A stretch of DNA of 8,190 nucleotides from Deltaproteobacteria bacterium (GCA_003647035.1 QMMB01000133.1:1-8190); one strand, 5' to 3'; shown: positions 1 through 7,112, counted from the first letter of the stretch. Numbers and translations are program-made. Notes: generated from the letters alone by a model not told the origin.

Positions 1-102
1 AGTGCCAGTGACAGTGACAGTGACAGTGACAGTGACAGTGACAGTGACAGTGACAGTGACAGTGACAGTGACAGTGACAGTGACAGTGACAGTGACAGTG
101 AC
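1..102. repeat. Hexanucleotide tandem array, unit AGTGAC, 17 copies
   Basis: The first 102 bases are 17 uninterrupted 6-base units. Sixteen are AGTGAC and the first is the variant AGTGCC. The array touches the window edge, so it may continue further left. It lies outside any credible gene and ends 33 bases before the start codon of the sigma-54 activator. One frame through it is open and would encode alternating Val-Thr, but this is a by-product of the repeat. Because the unit is six bases, copy-number change would alter spacing but not reading frame. The purity of the copies suggests recent slippage-driven expansion, which is an inference. Confidence 0.97.
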
Positions 103-135
103 ACCTGAATTTCCGTCTGATACAGTGCCGGCCGT

Positions 136-1962
136 ATGCCGAGCCTCAAATGGATGGTGCCTCAGGGCCGGCCCCGCGTGTTTGGGATCTACAAGCGGGT
201 GACGTCGATTGGACAGGCGGGGGCCAATGACGTGGTTATCGAGTCGGGCTCGCTCGAGGCGCATCACGCCCAGGTCGTGTTCGACGGACGCGATTTTTCG
301 GTGGCGGTGGTGGACGCAGGGGCCCTCCTGCACGTCAACGGGAAAAAAAAGAAGAAATCGAAGATCTTCCACAACGACAAGCTGAGTCTCGGGGACGTCG
401 ACCTGGTGTTCTCGCTTTACGACGAGAGCGGTACGTCGCGCGACTCTGAGCCCGACGCCAGTCCTTCTCGCACCTCGGAGATTGAGGGCATGATGAAGCT
501 GAGCGATTTCAATCGCCGGCTGCTGGAGATCCGGGAGATCCCCGAGCAGATCGAGACGCTGCTCGATGCCGTGATCGACGTGGTTCACGCGAACAAGGGC
601 TTCGTGATCCTGCTCCGGGATGGCGACCCGCAAATCGCTGCGGCGCGCAACGTCGACCGGGAGACGATTCCGGATGCGGTGACGCAACTCTCGGACAGCA
701 TTCTAAAGCGGTGTATCGACACGCGTCAGCCGTTGATCGTCAGCGACGCCGTCAACGATACGATGTTCAACTCGAGCGAGAGCGTGCTCAATTTGCAGCT
801 CAGCTCGGTCATGGTCGCGCCGCTCATCGCGCAGACGCAGCTCCTCGGGTTGATCTACGTCGGCAACGACAACGTGGTGAATCTCTTCGAGCAATCGAGT
901 CTCGAAGTGCTGACGGTGTTTGCGGGCCAGGCTTCGCTCATCTTGCAGAACGCGATTCTACTCAATCAGCTGACGACCGATCGAGATCGCATTGCCGAAG
1001 AGCTCGAGGCGCAGAAGTTCGGTGACATCATCGGGAGCTGCCCGAGCCTGCAGGAGGTTTTTCGGCGCGTGGAGAAGGTTGCCCCTGCCGACATCAACGT
1101 GCTCATCACGGGTGAAACCGGCACTGGCAAGGAGTTGTTCGCTCGGGAGCTCCATCGACGCTCCAATCGCGCGGAGGGGCCGTTCGTAGTCGTCAACTGC
1201 GGCGCGATCCCTGAGAACCTCATGGAGTCGGAGCTGTTCGGTCACGTGCGAGGAGCGTTCACCGGTGCGGTCTCGACCCGACAGGGCAGCTTCGAAGCGG
1301 CCGACGGTGGCACGCTTTTCCTCGATGAGATCGGCGAGATGCCGCCGGCGCTCCAGGTCAAGCTCTTGCGCGCACTTCAGGAGCGCGTGATCGTCAAGGT
1401 GGGCGACACGAAGCAACAATCGGTAGACATCCGCGTGCTCGCGGCTACGAACGCCGACCTCGAAGCCTCGATCAAGGAGGGAACGTTTCGCGAGGATCTC
1501 TACTATCGGCTCAACGTTGTGAACCTTCACCTGCCGCCACTTCGGGAGCGCGGTGACGACGTTGCGATCCTTGCGAAGTTCTTGCTCAACAAGTACACGG
1601 CGGAGTTCGGCGCCACGGTCAAGGGGTTCACGCCCAAGGCGCTCGAGGGGATGCAGCGTTACGACTGGCCCGGCAACGTCCGTCAGTTGGAGAACCGGAT
1701 CAAGAAGGCGATCGTGCTTGCGGACAAGACCTTGATTGGACCCGAAGATCTCGACCTCGGTGGCGACAGCACGCGGTCGGTCGTTTCGCTCACTCAGGCG
1801 CGAGAGGACTTCACGCGCCAATACATCCTCGAGGTTCTCGAACGAAACGGTGGTAACCGTACGCGGACGGCCCGCGAGCTCGGAGTCGATCCGCGGACCG
1901 TCTTCCGCTACCTAGAGCGCGATCCGGACGCCCCCGGGCCCGGTAGACCTGCCGGGGGCTGA
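136..1962 (+). CDS. FHA-GAF-AAA+-Fis sigma-54-dependent transcriptional activator
   Basis: This 608-aa protein is a bacterial enhancer-binding protein, which uses ATP to remodel RNA polymerase-sigma-54 at -24/-12 promoters. Domains in order are: an FHA-like fold (about 15-95), a GAF sensor domain (about 120-275), the AAA+ sigma-54 interaction domain (about 305-540), and a C-terminal Fis-type helix-turn-helix (about 560-600). Visible motifs are Walker A GETGTGKE (326-333), the sigma-54-contacting GAFTGA loop (373-378), Walker B GTLFLDEIGE (392-401), the arginine-finger region FREDLYYRLN (451-460), the DWPGNVRQLE sensor II region, and the HTH at 572-595. All ATPase motifs are intact, so it should be a working activator. 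The FHA domain is degenerate: the usual Arg after IG is Gln27, the Ser of SxxH is Glu41, and a Lys-rich loop (70-74) follows. An in-frame stop at 118-120 leaves ATG136 as the only upstream start; M7 is an alternative. No clear Shine-Dalgarno site is visible. The signal bound by GAF and the target genes are unknown. Confidence 0.95.
   Translation: MPSLKWMVPQGRPRVFGIYKRVTSIGQAGANDVVIESGSLEAHHAQVVFDGRDFSVAVVDAGALLHVNGKKKKKSKIFHNDKLSLGDVDLVFSLYDESGTSRDSEPDASPSRTSEIEGMMKLSDFNRRLLEIREIPEQIETLLDAVIDVVHANKGFVILLRDGDPQIAAARNVDRETIPDAVTQLSDSILKRCIDTRQPLIVSDAVNDTMFNSSESVLNLQLSSVMVAPLIAQTQLLGLIYVGNDNVVNLFEQSSLEVLTVFAGQASLILQNAILLNQLTTDRDRIAEELEAQKFGDIIGSCPSLQEVFRRVEKVAPADINVLITGETGTGKELFARELHRRSNRAEGPFVVVNCGAIPENLMESELFGHVRGAFTGAVSTRQGSFEAADGGTLFLDEIGEMPPALQVKLLRALQERVIVKVGDTKQQSVDIRVLAATNADLEASIKEGTFREDLYYRLNVVNLHLPPLRERGDDVAILAKFLLNKYTAEFGATVKGFTPKALEGMQRYDWPGNVRQLENRIKKAIVLADKTLIGPEDLDLGGDSTRSVVSLTQAREDFTRQYILEVLERNGGNRTRTARELGVDPRTVFRYLERDPDAPGPGRPAGG
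1930..1959 (+). terminator. GC-rich hairpin at the 3' end of the activator gene
   Basis: A perfect 8-bp stem (GCCCCCGG at 1930-1937, CCGGGGGC at 1952-1959) with a 14-base loop lies within the last codons of the activator, ending just before its TGA. The stem is very GC-rich, but no run of T follows, so it does not fit a classical intrinsic terminator. It could weaken read-through, protect the mRNA 3' end, or simply reflect GC-rich coding sequence. Confidence 0.3.
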
Positions 1963-1973
1963 CATTAATGTCA
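1960..1973. promoter_or_regulatory. 14-bp perfect palindrome, possible operator
   Basis: TGACATTAATGTCA is a perfect inverted repeat that begins with the TGA stop of the activator gene. Its AT-rich centre stands out in a GC-rich region. It lies 67 bases before the first lipoprotein start codon, a position that would suit an operator or activator site for a dimeric helix-turn-helix protein. No specific regulator family can be assigned from the sequence. Confidence 0.4.
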
Positions 1974-2006
1974 TAGGTGAGCTCCGAATTTCATGGGATG
2001 ATGCTG

Positions 2007-2022
2007 AAAACCCTAGGGTTTT
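2007..2022. promoter_or_regulatory. 16-bp perfect palindrome upstream of the lipoprotein gene
   Basis: AAAACCCTAGGGTTTT is a perfect inverted repeat ending 18 bases before the ATG at 2041. As DNA it could be a binding site overlapping a promoter. As RNA it could fold into a short hairpin with a CUAG loop, and its second arm ends in four T, so a weak terminator is also possible. The following bases are GGGC rather than T, which argues against a terminator. Confidence 0.35.
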
Positions 2023-2040
2023 GGGCTTCGGAACCGCGGC

Positions 2041-2589
2041 ATGGCCTTTGCTTCTAAATTACACCGGATGCTTGTCTTTGCTTCATGTGTGGCGTTCGGC
2101 GTCGCTGCCTCGACCAGTGGGTGCATTGCGACCAGCACGATCGAGTTCGACCCGGTGGAGAACTTTCCCCCCTCGATCATCAGCCAGCCCCTCGCCGATT
2201 TCCCATTGAACGAGATTGGCGAGATCAATCTCGATGACCCAGTCGAGTCGCCCGAGATGCCGCTGCAGGTGATCATCCGCGACCCGAACTTCGACCAGAC
2301 GCTCGACTACCGCATCTTTCTCGATGCTCCTCCTCCGCCCGCAGCCGAGCTTCGAATTCAGGAAGGCGAGATCGACCCGACGGGTTTCCTCGAACGGCCA
2401 AGCGAGTTTTTCATTTCCTATGACGAACTCGACCCCGGCGAATGCCACAAGATCGAGCTGGTTGTGGTCGGCAAGTTCGCCAGCAACGTCGAGCAGCGCC
2501 GCCCCGTCGAGCCGGGCGACATCGATCAAGCGACCTGGTGGGTCGAAGTGACCGACGCCGACAACCCCATTGCTGTGGGGTGCCGATGA
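2041..2589 (+). CDS. Predicted lipoprotein of unknown function
   Basis: I do not recognise this 182-aa protein as a named family. The N-terminus has basic residues (K6, H8, R9), a hydrophobic stretch (about 10-23) and then TSGC with Cys28, which fits a lipoprotein signal peptide. The lipobox is weak because Thr rather than Leu is at -3. ATG2068 (M10) is an in-frame alternative start that would give a tighter signal peptide; neither start has a strong ribosome-binding site. The mature part is acidic and rich in Pro and alternating hydrophobic residues, suggesting a single beta-sandwich domain. C135 and C181 could form a disulfide. The end overlaps the start of the next lipoprotein gene in an ATGA junction, so the two are probably co-translated and may act together at the cell envelope. 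This is inferred from arrangement only. Confidence 0.8.
   Translation: MAFASKLHRMLVFASCVAFGVAASTSGCIATSTIEFDPVENFPPSIISQPLADFPLNEIGEINLDDPVESPEMPLQVIIRDPNFDQTLDYRIFLDAPPPPAAELRIQEGEIDPTGFLERPSEFFISYDELDPGECHKIELVVVGKFASNVEQRRPVEPGDIDQATWWVEVTDADNPIAVGCR
2564..2581 (+). promoter_or_regulatory. Hairpin over the likely ribosome-binding site of the second lipoprotein gene
   Basis: ACCCCA (2564-2569) pairs with TGGGGT (2576-2581) around a 6-base loop. The GGGG at 2577-2580 is the only Shine-Dalgarno-like run before ATG2586, and it sits in the stem. Ribosomes finishing the upstream gene would open the hairpin and reveal the site. With the ATGA overlap this fits translational coupling; function is inferred. 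Confidence 0.35.
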
Positions 2590-4298
2590 GATCGCGGTGG
2601 GTATTGGCGCTCGTTGCCGTCGTCGGATGCAATTTTGGCTCTCCGGAAGCACAGACAATCGACAACTCGTGCGCGAACGACGCGAGCTGCCCGGTGGGGG
2701 TGTGTGATGGCAACATCTGCATCGACGACTCGGGGGCTTCCGTAGATGTCGCGATCGAAGTGCTGAGCAGCTCGTCCGACTTGCAGCGTGTGACGCCCGC
2801 GAGCTGGGCGTTTGCCGCGGCGTCGATCTCCGGCCCGAGCACTCGTGACCTCGTCCTTCCCGCGACTCGAGAGGTTGTCGGGTCGGTGCGCTGGGACGGT
2901 TTTCGTGTTCCAGCGACGCTCCGTTTCGTTCGCCGGATGGTTGGTGCCGTGGCGCCGCTCGTGCCCGTCGCGATCGAAGTTGACACCTTGCGGGAGTCCG
3001 CGGTGGCAGATGGGGAGGACGCCTACGACTTCAGCACAGTGCTGGTCGCCGGGGAGACGTACGATGTGAGCGTGCTGCCGAGCAACGACATGGTGACCGC
3101 GCCGATGCAGACCACAGCTCCCGCGATTCGCAGCCTCCCGCCGATCTACATGGAGCTTGCCGTCGATGATGGCGATCCCAGTGAGCCATTCCGCTTCGAT
3201 GTCGCGTTTCCAGCCGGCCTCGCTGATGGCTGCACGGAGAACGTCGACATTGGGTGCACCTTGGAGGCCGAAGTCCTCAGTGTGAACGCCGAGGGGGAGC
3301 TCCCCGAAGCGGGGTTACAGGTCCGTGCCATCGAGAAAACGACTGCACGCGTTGTCTCGTCCATTGGCGAGACCGACGAGAACGGTCGCTTTGCGATTCG
3401 AATCAGCGACGCTGCGGCCGACTACTTGATTCGCGTGACCTCTAGCGTTGGACGCGACCCCTTCCCAGCGGTGTCCGTCGATCCAGACGTGGCGTTCGCC
3501 GCCGATCCGATCAAGAAGCGCATCTACATTCCGCGCCTCACTCCCGTTCAGTTTACTGGCCGAGTGCGCGATATGGATGACAGCCCGGTGCCAGGCGCGA
3601 CCGTGCGGTTCCTGTCGACCGGCATCTTTGGCGGGAACGAGCTTGGGCTGGAGGGCTCGTTCAGCGGGTCCGCCACCACAGACGCGGAAGGCAGTTTCGG
3701 CGTTGAGCTCCTCCCGGGCTTCTATTCGGTCACGGTCACCCCACCGGAAGACGTCGAGAACACCTGGGGCGTTCTTACCGCCGAGTCGCTCGTCGGCGAA
3801 GAGATCACGGCGACCGAAGCGTTGATCGTTCCCTCGCAAATCGGACTTCGAGGCTGGGTCGCGACGTTCCGCGACGAGGCCGCCGTCGGGGTCACCATCC
3901 TTGCTCGCGCCCGCCTGAGCGAAGACTTGGGCGCCAGATCGCAAGAGGCGGTGTCCAACGGCCTAGGCGCCTTCGCGATGAGCGTGGACGTTGGCCTCTA
4001 CGACACGCACGTGAAGACTTCGTCGGAGACGGGCTTCGCGTGGTTGGTCGAGCCGGAGCTCGTGATGAGCACGGAAGCTGGCGACTCGGTGCGAGGCTAT
4101 CGACTAGACCCTCCCATTCCCGTACGCGGCGTCATTCGAACCGGCGCGGGCGAGGTAGTACCGCATGCGTTGATTCGCGCTTACGTGCTGACGAGCACTA
4201 CAGGGGCCGCCAGCCGTCCCATCCAAGTCGCCGAAACCCTCTCAGGCGAAGACGGCAGCTACCGGCTGCTCATTGCGCCGCGTCTCGGCGACGAATGA
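2586..4298 (+). CDS. Multi-domain lipoprotein with carboxypeptidase-regulatory-like repeats
   Basis: This is a 570-aa predicted lipoprotein with no recognised enzymatic domain. The start at 2586 is chosen because it gives a clean signal peptide, MRSRWVLALVAVVGC, with lipobox VVGC and lipidated Cys15. The frame stays open further upstream, but that extension is Arg-rich and lies over the previous gene. After the lipid anchor comes a small Cys motif (C29, C35, C40, C45, with CPVGVC), like the Cys-rich knots common in myxobacterial surface proteins. About five serial beta-sandwich units follow, near 97-165, 225-287, 321-387, 419-480 and 511-570. The clearest is 321-387, with GRVRDMDDSPVPGATVRF and a later TTDAEGSF turn, typical of carboxypeptidase-regulatory-like (transthyretin-like) domains. 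C216 and C224 may form a disulfide. The last unit stops after YRLLIAP without its usual final strand, exactly where the gene runs into lnt. A role in adhesion or as an envelope scaffold is plausible but unproven. Confidence 0.85.
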   Translation: MRSRWVLALVAVVGCNFGSPEAQTIDNSCANDASCPVGVCDGNICIDDSGASVDVAIEVLSSSSDLQRVTPASWAFAAASISGPSTRDLVLPATREVVGSVRWDGFRVPATLRFVRRMVGAVAPLVPVAIEVDTLRESAVADGEDAYDFSTVLVAGETYDVSVLPSNDMVTAPMQTTAPAIRSLPPIYMELAVDDGDPSEPFRFDVAFPAGLADGCTENVDIGCTLEAEVLSVNAEGELPEAGLQVRAIEKTTARVVSSIGETDENGRFAIRISDAAADYLIRVTSSVGRDPFPAVSVDPDVAFAADPIKKRIYIPRLTPVQFTGRVRDMDDSPVPGATVRFLSTGIFGGNELGLEGSFSGSATTDAEGSFGVELLPGFYSVTVTPPEDVENTWGVLTAESLVGEEITATEALIVPSQIGLRGWVATFRDEAAVGVTILARARLSEDLGARSQEAVSNGLGAFAMSVDVGLYDTHVKTSSETGFAWLVEPELVMSTEAGDSVRGYRLDPPIPVRGVIRTGAGEVVPHALIRAYVLTSTTGAASRPIQVAETLSGEDGSYRLLIAPRLGDE

Positions 4299-5814
4299 CC
4301 ATCCACATGACCGCCGCGAGAGCGAGCCAACCGGGCCAGTCCCCGAAGCGCGTGTAGAGGGTCTCGCCCTCGAGCATGTGGACGTCGTAGCGTAGGTTCT
4401 CGCGAGTGAGCAGCCCGGTTTGGGCGACGACCCGTCCAAGTGGGTCCACGACCGCGCTGATGCCGCTGTTCGTCGCGCGCACCATGTATCGGCGATGCTC
4501 GATCGCACGATACTGTGACAACACCAGATGGATGGCCGGCTCTTGACTGTCCCCGAACCAGGCGTCGTTCGTGAGATTGATCAGGATGTGTGGCTTGGCC
4601 TCGCGTACCATCTTCCGCGTGAAGCGAGCGAGAATGTCCTCGTAACAGACCGGCGTAGAGATGCGCCAGTCGCCGAACGTGATCGGGCGCACGTGGCTCC
4701 CGGCGGTGAAGTGCCCGCTGTTGGGAGAGAGCTCGTAGAGAATCGGGAACATGTCGCCGAAGGGGAGGTACTCGCCGAACATCAGTAGGTAGGTCTTGTC
4801 ATAGGTCGACTCGACGATGCCCTCCTCATCGGCGAGGAAGACGGTGTTGTAGACCTTGCGCTTGCCGTCGACGAGCTCGGTCGACACGCCCCCGAAGATG
4901 ACTGGCGTGTCGAGATCTCGCCGGACTCGGCTCGCATCCGTGGGTAACTTGCGAGGCAGTCCGCCGACAAATGCGGATTCGGGCCATATGAGCAGGTCGA
5001 GCTCGCCGGCTTCCTCGAGCTGGCGGCTTTGCTCGAGGTGGCGGCGATGGCCTTCGACCGCCTGGGCGCGTTTCTCGAAGATGCCCATGTTCACCTGCAC
5101 GATGCCCAGGCGAAGGATGGGAGCCGCTTGCATTTGTGCTTCGACCTGGGTGATCCGCACCGCGCCGTAGATGAGCGCGAGCGCGACTGCAGCGACCGTG
5201 AGTCCTCCTACCAGCTTCGGCGCCTCGTGGCGCTGGGCCCGCCACTCCCAGGCTTGGTAGATCGAGAGGTTCACCAATGCCATCACCACCGTGACGAGCA
5301 TCGGACCCCCGAGGTCGGCGATCTGAACCAGCGCGGTTTGATGCTGAAGACTGTTGGCAAGATAGGTTGGAAATAGAGACGGGTAGAGCCATTCGATCAG
5401 CAACAGCACCGGGATGGCGATCACGCTCGCGCTCCAACCCCGCCGCCGGAGCACTCGGTAGACCAGGCCATAGACGGCGAAGTTGAATCCGAGGTAGGCG
5501 GAGAACACCAACCAAAAGAGCGCACTCGCGGCGTACCCATATCCCGAGAACACCTCGAGGAACTCGACGAGCCAGTGGTAGCCACCGGCGCATGTGACGG
5601 TTCCGTACAACCACGCGACCGCCAACGTGTGACGCCAAGTGCGCCCGAGGCCGAGCTCCAAGGCGCCCCAAAGCGGAACCAAGCACAACAGCGAAAGCGG
5701 CCAGAACCCGAAACCGGCCCAGCCGAGAAAGTAGAGCACGCCGCCGAGGACAGCGAGTCCGTACGCCTGATAGCGAGGTGCCAAGGTCGAGCTTTCCGAA
5801 GGGCTCTCGGTCAC
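4270..5814 (-). CDS. lnt: Apolipoprotein N-acyltransferase
   Basis: Lnt moves an acyl chain from a phospholipid to the amino group of the lipidated N-terminal cysteine, the last step of lipoprotein maturation in the inner membrane. The 514-aa product matches the usual length of about 510. The N-terminal half is hydrophobic with several membrane segments (about 16-222), then comes a nitrilase-type domain (about 235-485) and a last membrane helix (about 494-508). The catalytic triad is visible: Glu279 in WPES, Lys340 in YDK, and Cys390 in PVCYED. The FGEYLPFG loop (346-353) and NLTNDAWFGDS (413-423) are also conserved. The start chosen is a GTG whose bases overlap the bioA stop (GTGA). The frame is open for 69 more codons upstream, but that part is Arg-rich, lies over bioA and would disrupt the membrane start. 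The 3' end overlaps the convergent lipoprotein gene by 29 bases. The clustering with bioA suggests joint expression. Confidence 0.96.
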   Translation of the reverse strand: MTESPSESSTLAPRYQAYGLAVLGGVLYFLGWAGFGFWPLSLLCLVPLWGALELGLGRTWRHTLAVAWLYGTVTCAGGYHWLVEFLEVFSGYGYAASALFWLVFSAYLGFNFAVYGLVYRVLRRRGWSASVIAIPVLLLIEWLYPSLFPTYLANSLQHQTALVQIADLGGPMLVTVVMALVNLSIYQAWEWRAQRHEAPKLVGGLTVAAVALALIYGAVRITQVEAQMQAAPILRLGIVQVNMGIFEKRAQAVEGHRRHLEQSRQLEEAGELDLLIWPESAFVGGLPRKLPTDASRVRRDLDTPVIFGGVSTELVDGKRKVYNTVFLADEEGIVESTYDKTYLLMFGEYLPFGDMFPILYELSPNSGHFTAGSHVRPITFGDWRISTPVCYEDILARFTRKMVREAKPHILINLTNDAWFGDSQEPAIHLVLSQYRAIEHRRYMVRATNSGISAVVDPLGRVVAQTGLLTRENLRYDVHMLEGETLYTRFGDWPGWLALAAVMWMVIRRRDAAQ

Positions 5815-7112
5815 TGGGCGCTTACTAGCACGCGCTCGGTGGATTCGCGCACGATGTCGAGCAAGCGATCGAGGTCCGCGTCCTCGATGTTGAGTGGCGG
5901 CACGACGTAGATGGTGTTGCCGAGCGGCCGAAGGTGGGCCCCGAGCTCGAGCGCTGCGTCGGAGATCTGCCAGCCGACCGTGCCCATGTAGCCGGGAGCT
6001 CCGACTTCGAATGCAGCGCACATGCCCAACGAGCGGGGTGTGCGTACACCCGGGACCTCGGTCATGCTTTGGATCCGTGCGGCGAGCTTGGCGGCCTTCG
6101 GATGGGCGGATTCGAGAATGTCCTCGTCACGGTAAATCGCGAGGACTTCGCGTGCAACTGCCGCGCCGAGGGGGTTGCCACAGAACGTATGCCCGTGCAT
6201 GAGCGCGCGGCTCTTGTCACCCCGGAAACCATCGTAGACGCGATCGGTGGCTAGCGTGGCAGCGAACGGAAGCGCCCCTCCCGAGAGGCCCTTGGCCGTG
6301 CACAGGAGGTCCGGCGTGATGCCCGCGTGGTCGCACCCCCACAACGGCCCCGTTCGGCCCAAGCCGGTGAAGACTTCGTCCGCGATCAGCAATGTGTCGG
6401 CGCGTTGGGTTTCCTCACGCAACGCCGCGAGGAGGCCGGCGGGGTAGGTCCGCATTCCCGCCGCGCCCTGAACCATCGGCTCGACGATCACTGCGGCGAT
6501 TTCGTCCACGCCTTCGCGAAGGAGCGCAAACAGCCGCTCGAACACCGGCTCCCACTGATGGTTCACCGCGTCCGGCGGCCTCCGCACGTCGAAGAGGAGC
6601 GGCCGAAAGATGCGGGTGAACTCATCGACGTCGCCCGCACTCATCGCACCGAGGGTGTCGCCGTGATAGCCGCCCGGCAGTGCGAGGAAGCGTCTGCGCT
6701 CAGGCCGTCCGTTCTGTTGCCAGTACTGAAACGCGATCTTCAGCGCGACCTCCACCGCAGTCGAGCCATTGTCGCTGTAGAAGACCCGCGTGAGACCCTC
6801 CGGGGCGATCGCGACGAGCTCGGCAGCAAGCCGCGAAGCCGGCTCGTGGGTCGCCGCAGCCAGTGTGCTGTGCATCATCTGCTCGGACTGCCGCGCGATA
6901 GCCTCCCGAAGGCGCGGATGCCCGTGTCCGAGGTTGTTGCACCACCAGGACCCGCTCGCATCGAGAACGCGGCGCCCATCACCGGTGATCAACCAAGGCC
7001 CTTCGGCGCGGTCGACGACCAACAGCGGACGGTTTTGATGATCGTCGCTCGACGTGTACGGCCGCCACACGTGCGCCCGGTCCAGCGCGATCAGCTCGTC
7101 GTCAGAAGACAT
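5811..7112 (-). CDS. bioA: Adenosylmethionine-8-amino-7-oxononanoate aminotransferase
   Basis: BioA is the PLP-dependent aminotransferase that turns 7-keto-8-aminopelargonate into 7,8-diaminopelargonate in biotin synthesis, normally using S-adenosylmethionine as amino donor. The 433-aa length fits the family. Diagnostic motifs are SGSWWCNNLGHGHP (53-66, with the paired Trp of the substrate pocket), SDNGSTAVEVALKIAFQYW (113-131), GGYHGDT (147-153), VEPMVQGAAG (210-219), ADEVFTGLGRTG (244-255, Asp245 contacts the PLP ring nitrogen), and Lys274 in AKGLSGG, which forms the Schiff base. The RPLGNTIYVVPP segment (395-406) carries the Arg that anchors the keto substrate carboxylate. ATG at 7112 is preferred; a GTG three codons upstream (7121) is also possible, and neither has a strong ribosome-binding site. 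The stop overlaps the lnt start by four bases. No other bio gene is in the window, so the pathway must be completed elsewhere. Confidence 0.96.
   Translation of the reverse strand: MSSDDELIALDRAHVWRPYTSSDDHQNRPLLVVDRAEGPWLITGDGRRVLDASGSWWCNNLGHGHPRLREAIARQSEQMMHSTLAAATHEPASRLAAELVAIAPEGLTRVFYSDNGSTAVEVALKIAFQYWQQNGRPERRRFLALPGGYHGDTLGAMSAGDVDEFTRIFRPLLFDVRRPPDAVNHQWEPVFERLFALLREGVDEIAAVIVEPMVQGAAGMRTYPAGLLAALREETQRADTLLIADEVFTGLGRTGPLWGCDHAGITPDLLCTAKGLSGGALPFAATLATDRVYDGFRGDKSRALMHGHTFCGNPLGAAVAREVLAIYRDEDILESAHPKAAKLAARIQSMTEVPGVRTPRSLGMCAAFEVGAPGYMGTVGWQISDAALELGAHLRPLGNTIYVVPPLNIEDADLDRLLDIVRESTERVLVSAQ

Noticed and set aside
1..102. CRISPR array
   Set aside because: The units are 6 bases and contiguous, with no spacers.
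2..202. 66-aa open frame with a Val-Thr repeat N-terminus
   Set aside because: It is only the hexamer array read in one frame, continuing out of frame into the well-supported activator gene.
1307..1325. TGGCACG motif resembling a -24 element
   Set aside because: It lies in the Walker B coding region and has no GC at the -12 position.
958..1821. 287-aa open frame opposite the activator gene
   Set aside because: It lies wholly over conserved AAA+ coding sequence and shows no recognisable domain; it is a product of GC-rich codon structure.
1963..2040. Sigma-54 (-24/-12) promoter before the lipoprotein pair
   Set aside because: The only GG-N10-GC spacing (2024-2037) lacks the rest of the consensus and is too near the ATG at 2041.
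2442..2585. 48-codon upstream extension of the second lipoprotein
   Set aside because: It overlaps the first lipoprotein gene and would bury the clean signal peptide and lipobox that begin at ATG2586.
4826..5686. 286-aa minus-strand frame within lnt
   Set aside because: It is an out-of-frame, Arg-rich reading of lnt; the Lnt frame carries all catalytic motifs.
5815..6021. 69-aa N-terminal extension of Lnt
   Set aside because: It is Arg-rich, lies over the bioA 3' end and is not expected before the first membrane helix. The GTG at the bioA stop gives the usual family length.
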